Positions 1 through 11,222 of a DNA stretch of 64,000 nucleotides are shown piece after piece. Each line of letters opens with the position of its first letter. Position 1 is the stretch's first letter. The notes beneath the pieces are model-generated. The model searched no databases. It was not told the origin of the DNA and saw only the letters and a program-made list of their open reading frames with translations. The DNA lies in contig NXFV01001553.1 of assembly GCA_002803225.1 (NCBI GenBank), positions 1-64,000 on the forward strand, given 5' to 3'. A program made the translations under genes and the position numbers. Source of the DNA: Gamarada debralockiae (Eukaryota > Ascomycota > Leotiomycetes > Helotiales > Hyphodiscaceae).

Positions 1-1
1 C

Positions 2-115
2 TGGTTCCAAATGAGCTCACCACAAGGAATAGTCGGCAAGCTTTTCGTCAGAACAGCAGTCACAGATTTCCGAAAAGAATACTCCCACCTCGTACTCTTC
101 CCCAACCACGAGTGA
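2..115 (+). CDS. C-terminal end of an unidentified gene entering from the left edge
   Basis: An open frame runs from the first bases of the window to a TGA at 113-115. It encodes 37 residues with ordinary protein composition (contains SPQGIVGKLFVRTAV). The start lies outside the window, so the family cannot be named. It could be chance coding, because the stretch is short. Confidence 0.3.
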   Translation, partial: WFQMSSPQGIVGKLFVRTAVTDFRKEYSHLVLFPNHE

Positions 116-170
116 TATCCCACATAACTCGGAATCTACTCCAGAACACTCGAAACTAAGCATGTAGACT

Positions 171-1047
171 TTATCCAGCATCATCTGTATCGCTACCTTT
201 TGTCCCAGCAGGCTCCTCTGCTTCTTCAGGACTCGCAGAGGCCGTTGCGTTCGCAGAACTAAGATGAAGAGCAGAAACCGGCGGCCTAAGATAACTCGCG
301 ATGTGTGTGATTTTCTCTTGCATCATGACAAGCGTTGCGAGCGAGGTCATACGGCTTCCCACCATGTTTCTTTGCAAGCTCCTTGAGCTCATCGGAGGTG
401 AGACTGTATGCATTGCCTATGATTTGTTTCGTCCATCGGTATCCATAGAGTTTGAAGCATTCATAGCTTCTCTCATCAATCTCGTTCCAGGCTCGATCGA
501 GTCTTTTATTTTGTGGAGAGATTCCGCTCTTTTGCTACCACAATTTGAATGTCTCGCCGATGTTCACCTCGCGGATCTCTAAGGTTAAATGGCTTGTCAG
601 TTGCTGGCTTTGCACATTCTAACAAAAAAGGGTTTCTTAGTTCGTACCGGAGTATGGCTGCCAAATACCAGTCTCCGGATCCTTGTGATCTGCGAGCCGT
701 TCGAACACGAACTGTGTCCTGGCGTGCTTTTGACCTCAGGGTCTTTCCGTATGTCTGCAACTTGGTGCTCAGTATGTGCATCAAAGAGCAGTGCGGAATG
801 AGCCAAGTAATCGAAGGCAAACGGTATCCCATTCAATGGCCCGCGGCAGATGTATCCTAGAGTGAGAATCAACTCTTTGCATTCTTCGGGCGTACAAGAC
901 TGCGTCCCTGCGTAACATACAAAGAACTAGGTTTTGAAAGATATCACGTACTGAACTTAACGAATGGCCGAGTCGTTGATTCAGAGTTTGCCTCCATATC
1001 TTTGCTAGAGTGTTCGGATCATTTGGTATGCTCGACATCGAATTCAT
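171..1047 (-). CDS. Uncharacterised protein gene, exon structure uncertain, possibly broken
   Basis: On the minus strand an ATG at 1047 opens a first exon (MNSMSSIPNDPNTLAKI...). It joins in frame, across a GTACGT...CAG intron of about 52 nt, to a second coding stretch (CTPEECKELILTLGYICRGP...). Further downstream the frame reads well again at roughly 230-490 (NAYSLTSDELKELAKKHGG) and then continues, after an apparent one-base slip, into an acidic Ala/Glu-rich tail ending at 171. The middle portion (about 500-600) has an in-frame TAG and no obvious intron of normal size. I do not recognise the family. It may be a live gene with introns I misplaced, or a pseudogene. Confidence 0.35.
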
Positions 1048-2058
1048 TTTTGAGGGAACCAGTATTAACCAGTACTTTCGAGGTTAAGTGTATGAATAAT
1101 GGTTTTTGAGGGCTCGATGTTGAAGAAAATCGAAGATGAACGGGGCTGTTTACGAGCACTCGCCAAATGACGGAAGTACTGGCATGTAACTACATGGATG
1201 TAAGGCAGCATTGACATCCTTACCTTACCCGATGCCTACTGCTGCGAAAGATGGATCTCGGGCCGCATGCTCAATTGATGGACCGAAATCACATAGAAGC
1301 CGGGCTTCTTTGCTGACCGGCAGAGATCTTGCAGCTCCATTGTACAACCTACCCTCACGTGGATCTCTCCTATTCGCTTAGCGCCCACCACCCCCACAGA
1401 ACCCCAATGCGCCTAGGTTGCAGCGAACACCATGCTCGGCGAGCCTCCTCCACTGGATTCTCTAGGGTTGTGCAAGTCGCGTCGACCTTCATTGCCAGAA
1501 TGCGTGGGGATATTGCGGTGTGCGTTGACACATGCAAGGAAATTTTGATTGGGGCGATTGTGCTCGTCGTCGCGGTGGCCTTGCCTCGGTCAGGGTCTGA
1601 AGATGATCACGTTCCAGATGATGACCTTCATCTAAGCAGAGTCTGACCGCCCAGGGACAAGCCTGCGAAGCCTCCTATGGCCGCTCAAGGTCAATGGAAA
1701 ATCCTTGTTTATTTGAACAGGTCTGTCTCCTTGGGATGGCATAACAGGTGACTGCATCATCAGCACTCGCTGATATTTCTAGATGCTTGTTCATCTCTTT
1801 GTGCAAGACCCTGCGCACCTGCTCTCGTGGCATAGTCGAAGGAACTACCTCACGAACGCTCTTCCTAGCAGCTCTGTCGGACAGACAGTAAGCCTCGATA
1901 CATCTCGACTCATATTTGAAAGGAAAGTGCTTATATTCTCAGGGCAAACTCCTTGAGACCTCTCACTCTCGGAGCCGTAGTCAATGAACTCTGATACGAT
2001 CTCAAGCCAACTGTCGTGAATTCCTTAGCTCAGCCTTGCGGAATCCACGATCTGATCG
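1048..2058. other. Intergenic region
   Basis: About 1 kb with only short open frames (for example 1329-1646 plus), which look like chance. No RNA gene, repeat or recognised site was seen. Confidence 0.5.
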
Positions 2059-3057
2059 TTGACCATGGGCGCGAATAGTAGCAGCACCGGAGGCAGACAA
2101 GGGAGAAGGTCGAGAAGCCCCTTTGTTACTGTGATGTCCTTTGTGAATAGGGGAGAAGATACACTCGACATGGTTCGCGGTGCGCTACCCGCAGTCAAGA
2201 TCATGGCGTCTAGTGCTCTGTACCTATACGGCTTCAGCACATTCGTCGCCGCCGCAGGCGTCGCGGCCCAGTTCATACAGGTGCATCAGGGCACGCAGAT
2301 CATTCGCGAGCTAAGACTGATGCGACAAGAGATGGAAGCTCAAACAGGCTTGAAAGCTCCGAAGAAGTTTGCCAGGCAAGTCTACAAGTACCTTGACCTG
2401 AGCACCAAAGACGTTCGGGATTCAGGAAGGGATCTTTTCTTCCTTTATCATCCCGATACCGACTGGCACCCGAATTCTTCTCCTAGGTGCAAAGGCAACC
2501 TTTGAGGGGTAATTTTGTCAGATTGTCAGAAAATCTTGATGCTTTGTGCATCTGAATGGACTGGCTCGGAACCGTACTCACCAGAATGACGAAACATGGT
2601 AATCGCGTCAGATACCATCTGCGGATCCCAGCTTACCGTCCATTTCATCATCTGGAACCGTTGGCGTTTTCCGAGTTTCTCCAACCATTATATTCATGGC
2701 ATGATACGTAACCTTGCACCTCATGTGCAGCTGAATTTGCCGGACGCTGAGCAGAATATACTTGATGGGGTGGGAATCTGGGTGAATACTCCAAATTGGT
2801 GGCAATGGTTAGGATTGGGCGAGGAGGAAGACCTCTTTGAGGGTCCTAGGCCAGGTTCCATATGGGGTGGAGATTACTGTTGCCATGACGAGAGAGATTC
2901 GCAGGATCTGTGGAACAAGGCGATGAGCCCTAAGCCAGTCAAGGGACTAGCGAGATGTGTTTTTCCTTGTGATGAGTTCATCGATATTGATTTCTCCAAC
3001 GGCGTATTTTCAATTGAGAGTACCCAAGGCGGGCCTATGAACAATGTAATAATTTGA
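2059..3057 (+). pseudogene. Disrupted gene of an uncharacterised fungal protein family
   Basis: The N-terminal part (2059 to about 2477) reads cleanly. It has a Ser/Arg-rich start, a hydrophobic segment (ALYLYGFSTFVAAAGVA) and a basic helical stretch ending in LYHPDTDWHP. From there the reading frame slips by one base. The continuing frame (EFFS, then VQRQPLRG and LSENLDALCI) contains a TAG near 2486 and a TGA near 2552. A second slip near 2690 is needed to pass from AYRPFHHLEPLAFSEF into the final stretch IRNLAPHVQLNLPDAEQN, which ends at 3057. No intron of usual size removes these breaks. The good residue composition on both sides of each break argues for a recently inactivated gene. Function is unknown; the hydrophobic segment suggests a membrane-associated protein. 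Confidence 0.55.
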
Positions 3058-3315
3058 AATTTCTCTATTGTCATACAGTGTGCACGAGTCCTGAATACTG
3101 GTACCACCAGCTGGCTCATCACAGAAAGCAAACAAAAAACAAAAGGGAGCAGTTAACACCAGAAAATGCCAAGCATTCATGTCCCATTCCACACAAGCCG
3201 CGGCCTTATGTATCCTTCCTCTATTAATCCAAGATCCAGCCTTGCTCAACTTATTACCTCGGCTCCGCTATGTACATTCCACCTTCTCTCATCAATCTTC
3301 TGGAATGAAGACACC

Positions 3316-4820
3316 TCACAAGAGTGTTGCTCCCAGGACTGAGAATCCAACGACGATGAAGCCGATGATCATAGGGGTCTTATCGAGGGGTTGGAGAGAG
3401 GGTGCGGCGCTCTTCTTGCTGGTTGATGTGCTGGATGCGCTGGATGTGCCTGTTGCGACGGCAGTCACGGATCCAGAGCCGGCAGTTGCGGTTCCAGTGG
3501 AGGTTCCTCCAGCGTTTTGAGAACCTTTGCCGGTGAGACCTGCGCCGGTTCCTGCACCGGTCTTCATCAACTGTGTCACATAATTAGCATTTGATCAATT
3601 GAAAATTGAATGTCTGGACTTACAGCAGCGGCACCGGATGGAATAGCGGGCAAAGCATCGTTGGTGACGTTCCAGTTGGCGCTCTTAGCTGGGCATCCAG
3701 AAGCACCTCCAGTGCTGTTGTATCCACCGTCGCCAGTAGGGTTGGCAGTTCCTTTGAAAGCGGATTGGAGAGCAGTGAAATCGGCACCCTCGGTGACGGT
3801 AGTTCCAGAGATGGTGACGAGACCAAATTTGTTACCCTCCTCAGAGTATTCGTAGACAAGACCGCCAGAGTAGACACCAGTCATCTCAGTGTTGTAAAGA
3901 GCAGCGACTTCCTCGAATTTACGAGTGTTGGTGTTGCAACCGTACTCAGACAAGAAGATGGGGATACCGTATCCAGTGAAGTTCTTGACTTTCTGATCCC
4001 AGCCTGAGATCTGGAAGGAAGAGGGATCACACCAAGAGTAGTCGTTGAAAGCGAAGAAATCACTGCGCTCATCATCGGTACCACAGTTCATATACTGGGC
4101 CATCTCGAGACGGTTAGAGTCGACATCAGCGGCGGAGTATCCGACAGGGATTTGACGGTATCCGCGGCTTCCAATATATTGTCTCATATCACGCGTAACA
4201 GCCTTCACGTATGGTGCTGCGGAGGTGGTGGTATCGTCGTTGATAACCTCGTTACCAGAGAAGAAAGCCAATGTGTTGGTGTAGTTCGCAAACGCGTCGA
4301 TGGTCGCGAAGACGTTCTGGAGGTACACGGAGTTGTAGGATGGAGCTGGGTCGCCACGGTTGAGGGAGTATAAGGGCGTGTTGACATCGAGAACCAAGTA
4401 GATGCCTGCGTTTGCGAGAGCAGTCATGCACGCATCGTGGTTGGCGGTGTTGTCGACACTGTAGACACGGACAGTGTTGATGCCGAGCTTTTTGAATTCC
4501 GTAATGTCTCGCGTGCAGGTCGACTCGTCTGCGATGGGATCAACAACCTGGGATGATCCTCCAGGTTGGTAGTCGACTCCACGGATATAGAATCGGCTGG
4601 TTCCTTGGAAGAATGCTGTAGTATGTGAGTCCTTGATTCGGTCCCGTCTAATTCAGGGATTCTTACCATTGCCCTTGACTGTGACGGCTGTGAGGGATGA
4701 GCTGGATGAGGAGGCACTCGAGGATGAAGATGCTCGTGCAACGAGCTCTTCTGTGGGAGTACCAGGTGCTGCGAAAACGGATGTGGCCACAGCCAATGCT
4801 GCAAGTGCGAAGGTCTTCAT
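3316..4820 (-). CDS. GH72 1,3-beta-glucanosyltransferase, GPI-anchored (Gel/Gas family)
   Basis: Three exons (4667-4820, 3624-4615, 3316-3570) give 466 residues. The enzyme cuts and re-joins 1,3-beta-glucan chains in the cell wall. Visible features are a signal peptide (MKTFALAALALAVATSVFAA), the GH72 catalytic domain with the acid/base Glu in FFSGNEVI (about residue 174) and the nucleophile Glu in FLSEYGC (about residue 275), a Ser/Gly/Thr-rich tail and a hydrophobic C-terminus (IIGFIVVGFSVLGATLL) typical of GPI attachment. The two Glu residues are spaced as in Gel1 (160 and 261). No cysteine-rich CBM43 module is present, so it belongs to the subgroup without one. Splice sites are GTAAGA...CAG and GTAAGT...CAG. 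The family call is firm; the exact paralogue is not assigned. Confidence 0.93.
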
Positions 4821-6930
4821 TTTTAGACGATTCTAGATGAAATGGACAGAATTCGAATTGGGAGAGATGGTCGAAGAATTGATTGGTAATTGTTAATAAA
4901 AACGATTGATTGAAAAGTCTCGAGAGAATGAGAGACAGATCAGAGAAGGGTTCAATTAAAGGCGTAAAGAGGTCACAATAAACGAATGATTGTGCCTCAA
5001 GAGAGTTGAATAATTTGTCGATTTCGAAAGGTTGGAAGAAGAATCAAGGAGGTCGAGAGAGAAAAGGGAGAGCTGGAATGCCAAGACTTCTCAAACGGCT
5101 AGACCGTGTGGTGGTGAGAGCAGGTCGAACCAGAGACAATATTCAGGAGTGGTGATCTTGGCGGCAGGGATTTAAGTTTGATGGTGGCTTTAGTGTGGAG
5201 CCTAGAGGACAAAAGTACGAGGGGCCCCGGTTATTCTAGCCAGGGACCAATGAACAAACGTCTTCAAATTCACGCTCAGAGGAAAGACCAAAGTGGATAC
5301 AACGCAGTAACCAAATTCCAAACGTTTTGCAGGTCTCATTTTGCACAGCCTCCATATCGTATATTTTATATGTTTTCACGTGCTCATCGTGTTGAACATC
5401 TAAATATCAAATAGTCGAGGCAAACCGTAAACGGCATCTCAGTAAACGAGATTAGCCCCTCGTGATGATTGAGCCAATCAAAGGCAGTCTCGGTGATGTC
5501 AAATAATTTCTTAACTTTAAAAATCGGCCCCTCGGGCCAGTTTCAGGATGGGTCCGAAATCTGCAAATCACAACTCTGTTTCGACGTTATGACGGTATCC
5601 GATGCCTATCATCATATTTGAGGGTTCACACAACGTCGATGCTATGCATGAAATCCAGAGTTTGGGAGGTTGGAGATAAAAATAGAGATGGCGGGATGAA
5701 AGTGGTTGGTGAAGGCGATCAATTGCCACTCCAGCCGCCCAGCATGAATTTGTCCATCGAAGCCTTGGATTCAACTTGGCAAAGAGTTGGCAGCTTGAGG
5801 ACTCGTAATGTGTCATCATCACTCTCAATTGTAACAATTAGCAAGACAGATGGGTCGTACAAACAATGTTAGCCTACGAGAGCAACTGCGCTGGCCAGCC
5901 TTGTCGATGATAACAGCCACTTCTTTATCTACATTTCTTTCTTTCACGAAGGCCTTCAAAATTGATGAGTGTCTACCAAGTGGATGCCCCAAAATCAATC
6001 ACTCGTACCAAATTTTGTTTGAGATGAACAGCTTCGTCTGAGGCCCGATTCCAAGCATCGAGACAGGAAAAGTCGAATCACCGCCTTTGTTTGTTCCCTT
6101 GGCACCAACGGTAAACCTATCGTAAGTAGCCTCAACAGTGAAGACTAGTGGAGCAATTGATACCTCATTTCGATCTAGTATTTAAGTTGGTACAGGCCAG
6201 CATTTTGATTTACTGCCCCGACGAGGAGGCCGGACGAATTATCGTGAAATTGCGTGTATTTGGGAGCATGAGGTAAAACAGACATAGAACTTTCCTCGGA
6301 TTCTTCTGGTCTTCAAGATGTGAGCTACAGTTTGCCTAGGCACTCTGTAATTTGGAACGTGCTGTTTCGCATGAACCCAGATCACCTCCTGCGACCCTGG
6401 GGGAGACCAGATTGGCCACCGGTGATTCTCCACATTACTATGCATGTCTCTGTCTACTTATAAGACTTGTCTAAAGTTCCACCTGCCAAAGGCTGTGAGT
6501 TGAAACTTGAAAAGTTATTCCGTGATATTCGTCACGTGTGAGTTTTGATGAAATGGAAGAGATCGGTCGGATCATGAACGAGGGCTGCAAACCGCAGTGT
6601 TTAAACGTTGCAAATTGAAATAATTACTTTAAACTTGCAGAGCAAGAGCTTGTCTTCCATTAATCAAATCGAGGCGCTCCAGATTAGGAAAGAGCCCGCA
6701 AGCAAGGGTTTCCGATGCAAATGCGTAGAATTTTCAGCAACGGCACCTGCTTTCTTTGTCGGTCATGACTCCAGTCATTGGCCATTTGTTAATGCCGAGA
6801 TCTCGTTCTACTTTTTTGAGTTTCCCCTCATCGTTGACATTATCCTCGTCTAGTTCATTAAGACGGGCAACAAGATCTGCCTTCTTGAAGTTAAGGCGGA
6901 GGCCAACGCCGCGGTTCCTGAATGCTTTTT
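4821..6930. other. Intergenic region upstream of the GH72 gene
   Basis: About 2.1 kb. The part next to 4820 is purine-rich on the plus strand (pyrimidine-rich as the GH72 promoter). The open frames here are short and unconvincing. No RNA gene or transposon was recognised. Confidence 0.5.
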
Positions 6931-7719
6931 TCAGTTGACGACAATGTAGGTATTCCAATCGATGTTTGCAGCCTCGATCGTGGCTTCACCCTTGTTGCCC
7001 TCTGATAACTCCGACCCATCTTCATCATCAGAGATGTTGCTCGGGTCTGCTAAAGCCGATGTCTCTCTCGATCCTAACAATCAAACATCAGCTACATCCT
7101 CACAAATGAGAAATTAGAGAGGGGAAGACTCACTCATATCGAATCGAAGCCTCAATATGATTCCACTTATGGCCCTCAGCACTCAAGCGCTTGGACCCAA
7201 GAGCAAAAGGGAGCTTGCTCTTTGTCTTTCCCGTCCACTCGATAACCTTCGCCAGAAGCTCGCTGTTTGCTCTATCACCTTGTCCCACGATGTTCAGCTT
7301 GGACAGGCACCAGATGGCCAAAATCTCAGGCTTGAGGGCGCCTTTCTCGAATTTGATCTCCGCATTTGTGAGGAGATTACGAACACCGCTAACGCTGAGA
7401 TCTGAGAGGTCGCCGATCTTGAGGGCAGCCGAGACTGTGAAAACCGTGGAGATACGTTTGCTTCAGAAGGAAAAAAAAGAGAGAGGGGAGCGCAGTTAAT
7501 GAGTTTTAAACTCTACAGACATGCTCTGTAGAGTAGTACACCTCAAGAGTAAAGCTCTTGAACTCGTGCGGAATAGGAAAAAATATACCCCGGGATTTAC
7601 TTCCCGATGGGCGCAGCTGTCTTTGGCTTGCAGCCTCTCTTTGCTTTCGAAGTCGCAGCGTTGGTCTTTGTCTTCTCCGGCTTGTGGTCTGTCTTGACCT
7701 TCTTCTCTGCTGGCGCCAT
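6931..7719 (-). CDS. Small uncharacterised protein, Lys-rich N-terminus
   Basis: A three-exon model (7601-7719, 7134-7460, 6931-7066) gives 193 residues in frame. The N-terminus is basic and Lys/Ala-rich (MAPAEKKVKTDHKPEKTKTN). The centre reads ALKIGDLSDLSVSGVRNLL and CLSKLNIVGQGDRANSELL. The C-terminus is acidic and ends WNTYIVVN. I do not recognise the family; the basic tail suggests a nuclear or nucleic-acid role, but that is a guess. The first intron is 140 nt, long for this window, and holds the hairpin element described separately. The acceptors chosen (CTGAAG and ATCGAG) are not strong pyrimidine-tract sites, so exon edges may be off. A further stretch in another frame (6734-6930) resembles protein and could be an alternative 3' end. 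Confidence 0.5.
7501..7561. repeat. Double inverted-repeat element inside a long intron
   Basis: Two adjacent hairpins are visible. The first has 10-bp perfect arms at 7510-7519 and 7525-7534 with a 5-nt loop (catgc). The second has 7-bp arms at 7543-7549 and 7555-7561. The segment 7501-7549 resembles 12902-12948 in the last DBP5 intron. It lies inside the 140-nt first intron of the gene on the minus strand. Confidence 0.5.
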
Positions 7720-8318
7720 GATGTTGTTGTGATGAATGCTGATGCTCGAGTGCTGCTATTGTTGGGGTTGGGGTTGATGTGCGGATGTATTGCGTCTTTT
7801 TTATTGGGGTTTCGGGGAGATGTAGGATGGATGATTGTTTGCTAGGAAGAGAGAGCGGAACGGGTCCTTAAATAGGGGTTACCGCCTGCTCATCCGAAGC
7901 GAGCGCGATTTATTTCCAACGCTCAAGGAATTTAAAGACAATGAAAGGCTGTTTTACATCCTGCAAGCGATGCAAAGGGACAGAGAAAGAACTCTGAAAC
8001 TCCCGAACAGCTCGTGAATAGCCCAGAACCGTGAATGAAAACAACGCAGAACCCTAATGCTGGGGGTGGAAGTCGAGAGTATCTTGAATACTGAGTCAAA
8101 AATAATTTGAGGAAAGGGGTGAATTCTGGGGAACAACGAATGTACTTGCATGCTTGCTAAATATGCACTTCATGAACAACTCATGGATCCAACAACGCCT
8201 TCGCCCATGCATGCAACCTACGTCCCGCCCTAGCATCTCCAAGAATTTTCATCTCTCATAGGCATATCATCATTCACACACCAGCTTCATATCTCCGAGC
8301 CACTGTCCATTTCCACTT

Positions 8319-10670
8319 TCAAACCACTTGAACATAATTCGCTGGGACACTCTTCGTAACACCGCCTTTCTCAACCTCCGCCCATCCATCCCCGGGATCT
8401 TCCTTAATGAGCACGAATTTCTCTCCCTCAGTCATGCTATGCTCAGCATCACTCTGTGCCGTATACTCATATAGCGCTTCTACATATTTTAGTTTCTTGG
8501 CGCCGCGCTTGGGCGCTACTGCTGGGCCTTGCTTCTTGGTTGTAACGCTGGCACCGCCCATGGAGGAGCCGGAGTTCGAGTAGATAGATGCCGGACGCGG
8601 GGGAGCGGAGGGTAGGATCTCAAGGTATGAGGTTGGGACTAGGCCTTCTTTGTAGCCTGCTCGCACTTTTGTCCAGCCGCTATCTAATTTTGACATTAGG
8701 ATGATTAGAATAATGAGGAGGAAATAAGGAGGCTTACCGTCTGGTTCGAGAATAGTGACTTCTTTCCCATCACCGACCGTGAGCTCCCCGGCATCGTTCG
8801 CTTCATAGGGATACAGCATCTTCCCTTTCTGCTCGGTGGACGCGGTTGATCCATTGACAGCACTTCCCGGCAATTCGCTGACGTATGCCGCAGGAGGTGG
8901 AGCTACGATTCTGTTCTTCCGTAGCGTATTAGGAGCACTGATGGTAGGTTTAGTAGCCGGGGGTGCTTCCTCGGTGGGCGTTTTCGGAGGACCACCCGAG
9001 ACTGAACGATGCGCGCTTGCTGCATAGCCTGAACTCAACGAGTTCATAGTATTTGATCGACTCATCGTTGGAAGCTCAGCAATACCATCTGCAGGACCCG
9101 TGGGACTTTTCAGTCCATTTGCAGCTTCTTGCCTCTCGCCCTTGAGCTTCTTCTTTTCTTCTTTGGTTTGCTCGCCTGGACAGGTTGCCGGTACTTTCAT
9201 CTCGCATTTGCTGTGGCACGTGTAGCCACAATCTCTGCAATCGAAACCTTTCGCCGAGAGCCCCCAGATACGCTCCCCACAAAGGTCGCAATTGGTGGGG
9301 ATCTTGAACGTTTGGGATTTGAAGTTGTGGCTTTTGGCGCCTAGAGTGACATCCCCAACTGCTGCAGTAATGGTGGATGTCTCGACTTCCGCCGTTAAGC
9401 GTTTGTGATCGACTTGATGGAGTTCTTCTTGCATGGCGAAGAGTGCTCCAACAACTTCGACTTCACTTCTCTTGTCCTTGCCTTCACGGATTTGTTGCTT
9501 CACTCGCTTCAATCCCTCGACCTCCCGCCGTTTCTTGTCTACCTCCCTTCTTAGATCGCCGAGTTGTCCCTTGGATTTCCCTAGCACGTTTCGAAGGAAG
9601 ACTTTGGCAGTCTCATCCACCACCATTACACCGTCGTCGTGCCAGACGGGACTGGGTTCGAATGCCTTATTTGGTGGCTCTTGCCATGGTCCTGCATTAT
9701 GTCTAACGAACATCATCGAGTCCAGTGCCGGTTGGTTTCGAGGTATTTCTGAAGAGAGGTGCGTCAGGAAATCAGTGCTGCGCTTGAGCATCTCAGTCTC
9801 GAGCTGCGCTGCTAATGACCAAATCCCATTGAGCTTCGCTGTCCTCGATTCCGAGAGATCCTGCAGACTGTCCAACAAATCCGGCACATATTCATGGTAA
9901 TATTTCTCTTTCTGCTTGTTTGTAACATTTATACTGATCAAATAGCTGTTCTTGACGTTGTGCATGTCTAGAATCTGCTGCTGGTATGCATTTTGGGCTT
10001 TCGTTTTCGAGTAATCGAAGGAGGATTCTGTCTTCTTCCGCTTATTCTCGACTTCCTGGCATGCAGCGTCGTATTTGGCCTTCATCTTCCGCAGGTCGCC
10101 ATATGTAGAGTCTCTCTCCTTCTCCAATTTCTCCGCAAAATCTGCGTGCCGTTTCCGGAGTTCTTCATATCGAGCGCCAATGACCTTCAGAGGTTCGGCG
10201 ATGTGGGAAATCAGCTCTCCTCCATATCGATCGTGTTCCGCTGCTCGTGACTCCAATGTAGTAAGTTGTGTTGTCCATGTTGTGAGGGAAGCACTGTACA
10301 GCATCCGCGTCAGCCTTTAACAGAACCTTATCATACCCTGTCCGTACCTCTCCAAAGACCCGGGTGTCATAGCAGGTGTATCTCCAACACTCAAACTACT
10401 CGACTTCTTCGCCTTCTTCTCGTAGTATTTCTTGGCCAATGCATTGAGCTTTGCGCTATATTCCTTCTCGATGACACTTCGTTCGCGGTAAAATTGCTGG
10501 ATATCATCGAGCCAGTTGATCCCGTTCGAAACCCACGCATTAACTGGTTTGAAGGCATCCTGAGAAGCAGTACATGTTAGTCCAGTTTACGCCTGGTAAA
10601 TTGCGCATGTACTTTGTCCACATACCTTCAGCTCAAGGCCAAAGTTTGGGGCTATATCTACATCTGCCAT
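8319..10670 (-). CDS. bzz1: BZZ1-like F-BAR/C1/SH3 actin-patch protein
   Basis: Four exons (10626-10670, 10348-10559, 8738-10293, 8319-8683) give 725 residues. Bzz1 couples membrane curvature at endocytic patches to Arp2/3-driven actin assembly. The order seen is an N-terminal F-BAR domain (about 1-300, long charged coiled coil), a C1 zinc domain at about 407-457 (HNFKSQTFKIPTNC, then CDLCGERIWG and CRDCGYTCHSKC), a low-complexity linker, and two SH3 domains at about 576-630 (KMLYPYEANDAGELTV) and 670-725 (ALYEYTAQSDAEHSM), ending NYVQVV. This is the filamentous-fungal Bzz1 arrangement. The third intron (8684-8737, 54 nt) splits the first SH3 domain between EPD and DSGW and has no in-frame stop. 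The gene is divergent from DBP5 across about 550 bp. Confidence 0.93.
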
Positions 10671-11222
10671 GATTACCACTTTGGTGATAATTCAGCGACA
10701 TGGATATCAAGGATTACATGCAAGACTGTGCAAGTTCATAGTCGAGGAAGAGGTTTGGGATTCTGGGTAAGATGTGTTGAAGGCGCAGCATAAACTGGCA
10801 AAGAGTACTGGTGGGGTGTCCCTTTTCAGAAGGTCCCGGCCTCCGCGCGTATGCCTTATATTCGAAAGCTGTGTACCCTGAAATACAAGGCACGTCGCTA
10901 AGAAGAACCCCGCCAAAAAATTCTGGGAGCAGCTCAGTTAACTTTGGAGCTCCGAGAACAGCGCAAGTAGAGATCCTGTCATCTTCACATAACAAAAATA
11001 TTCTACTTATACCTTCATTCTCAATACAACATCAAACATTGAATTTTATTGAATCTTTATTGGTTTATTCTGACTTTCTCTTTTGCAAGAATATCAGAAC
11101 CCAACGCGCGCGACACCGCGACTTCAGTCTCTACGACCTTCTCCAAGGCAACTCAGCTTCGCGCAACAACACCCCACATTCCGCAAACAACATCTTTCCA
11201 GACCCAAATACAAACCATCAAG
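10671..11222. promoter_or_regulatory. Divergent promoter region between BZZ1 and DBP5
   Basis: About 550 bp separate the two start codons. The DBP5 side (from about 11095) is CA-rich and pyrimidine-rich, as expected of a fungal 5' leader. No specific factor site was recognised. Confidence 0.4.
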
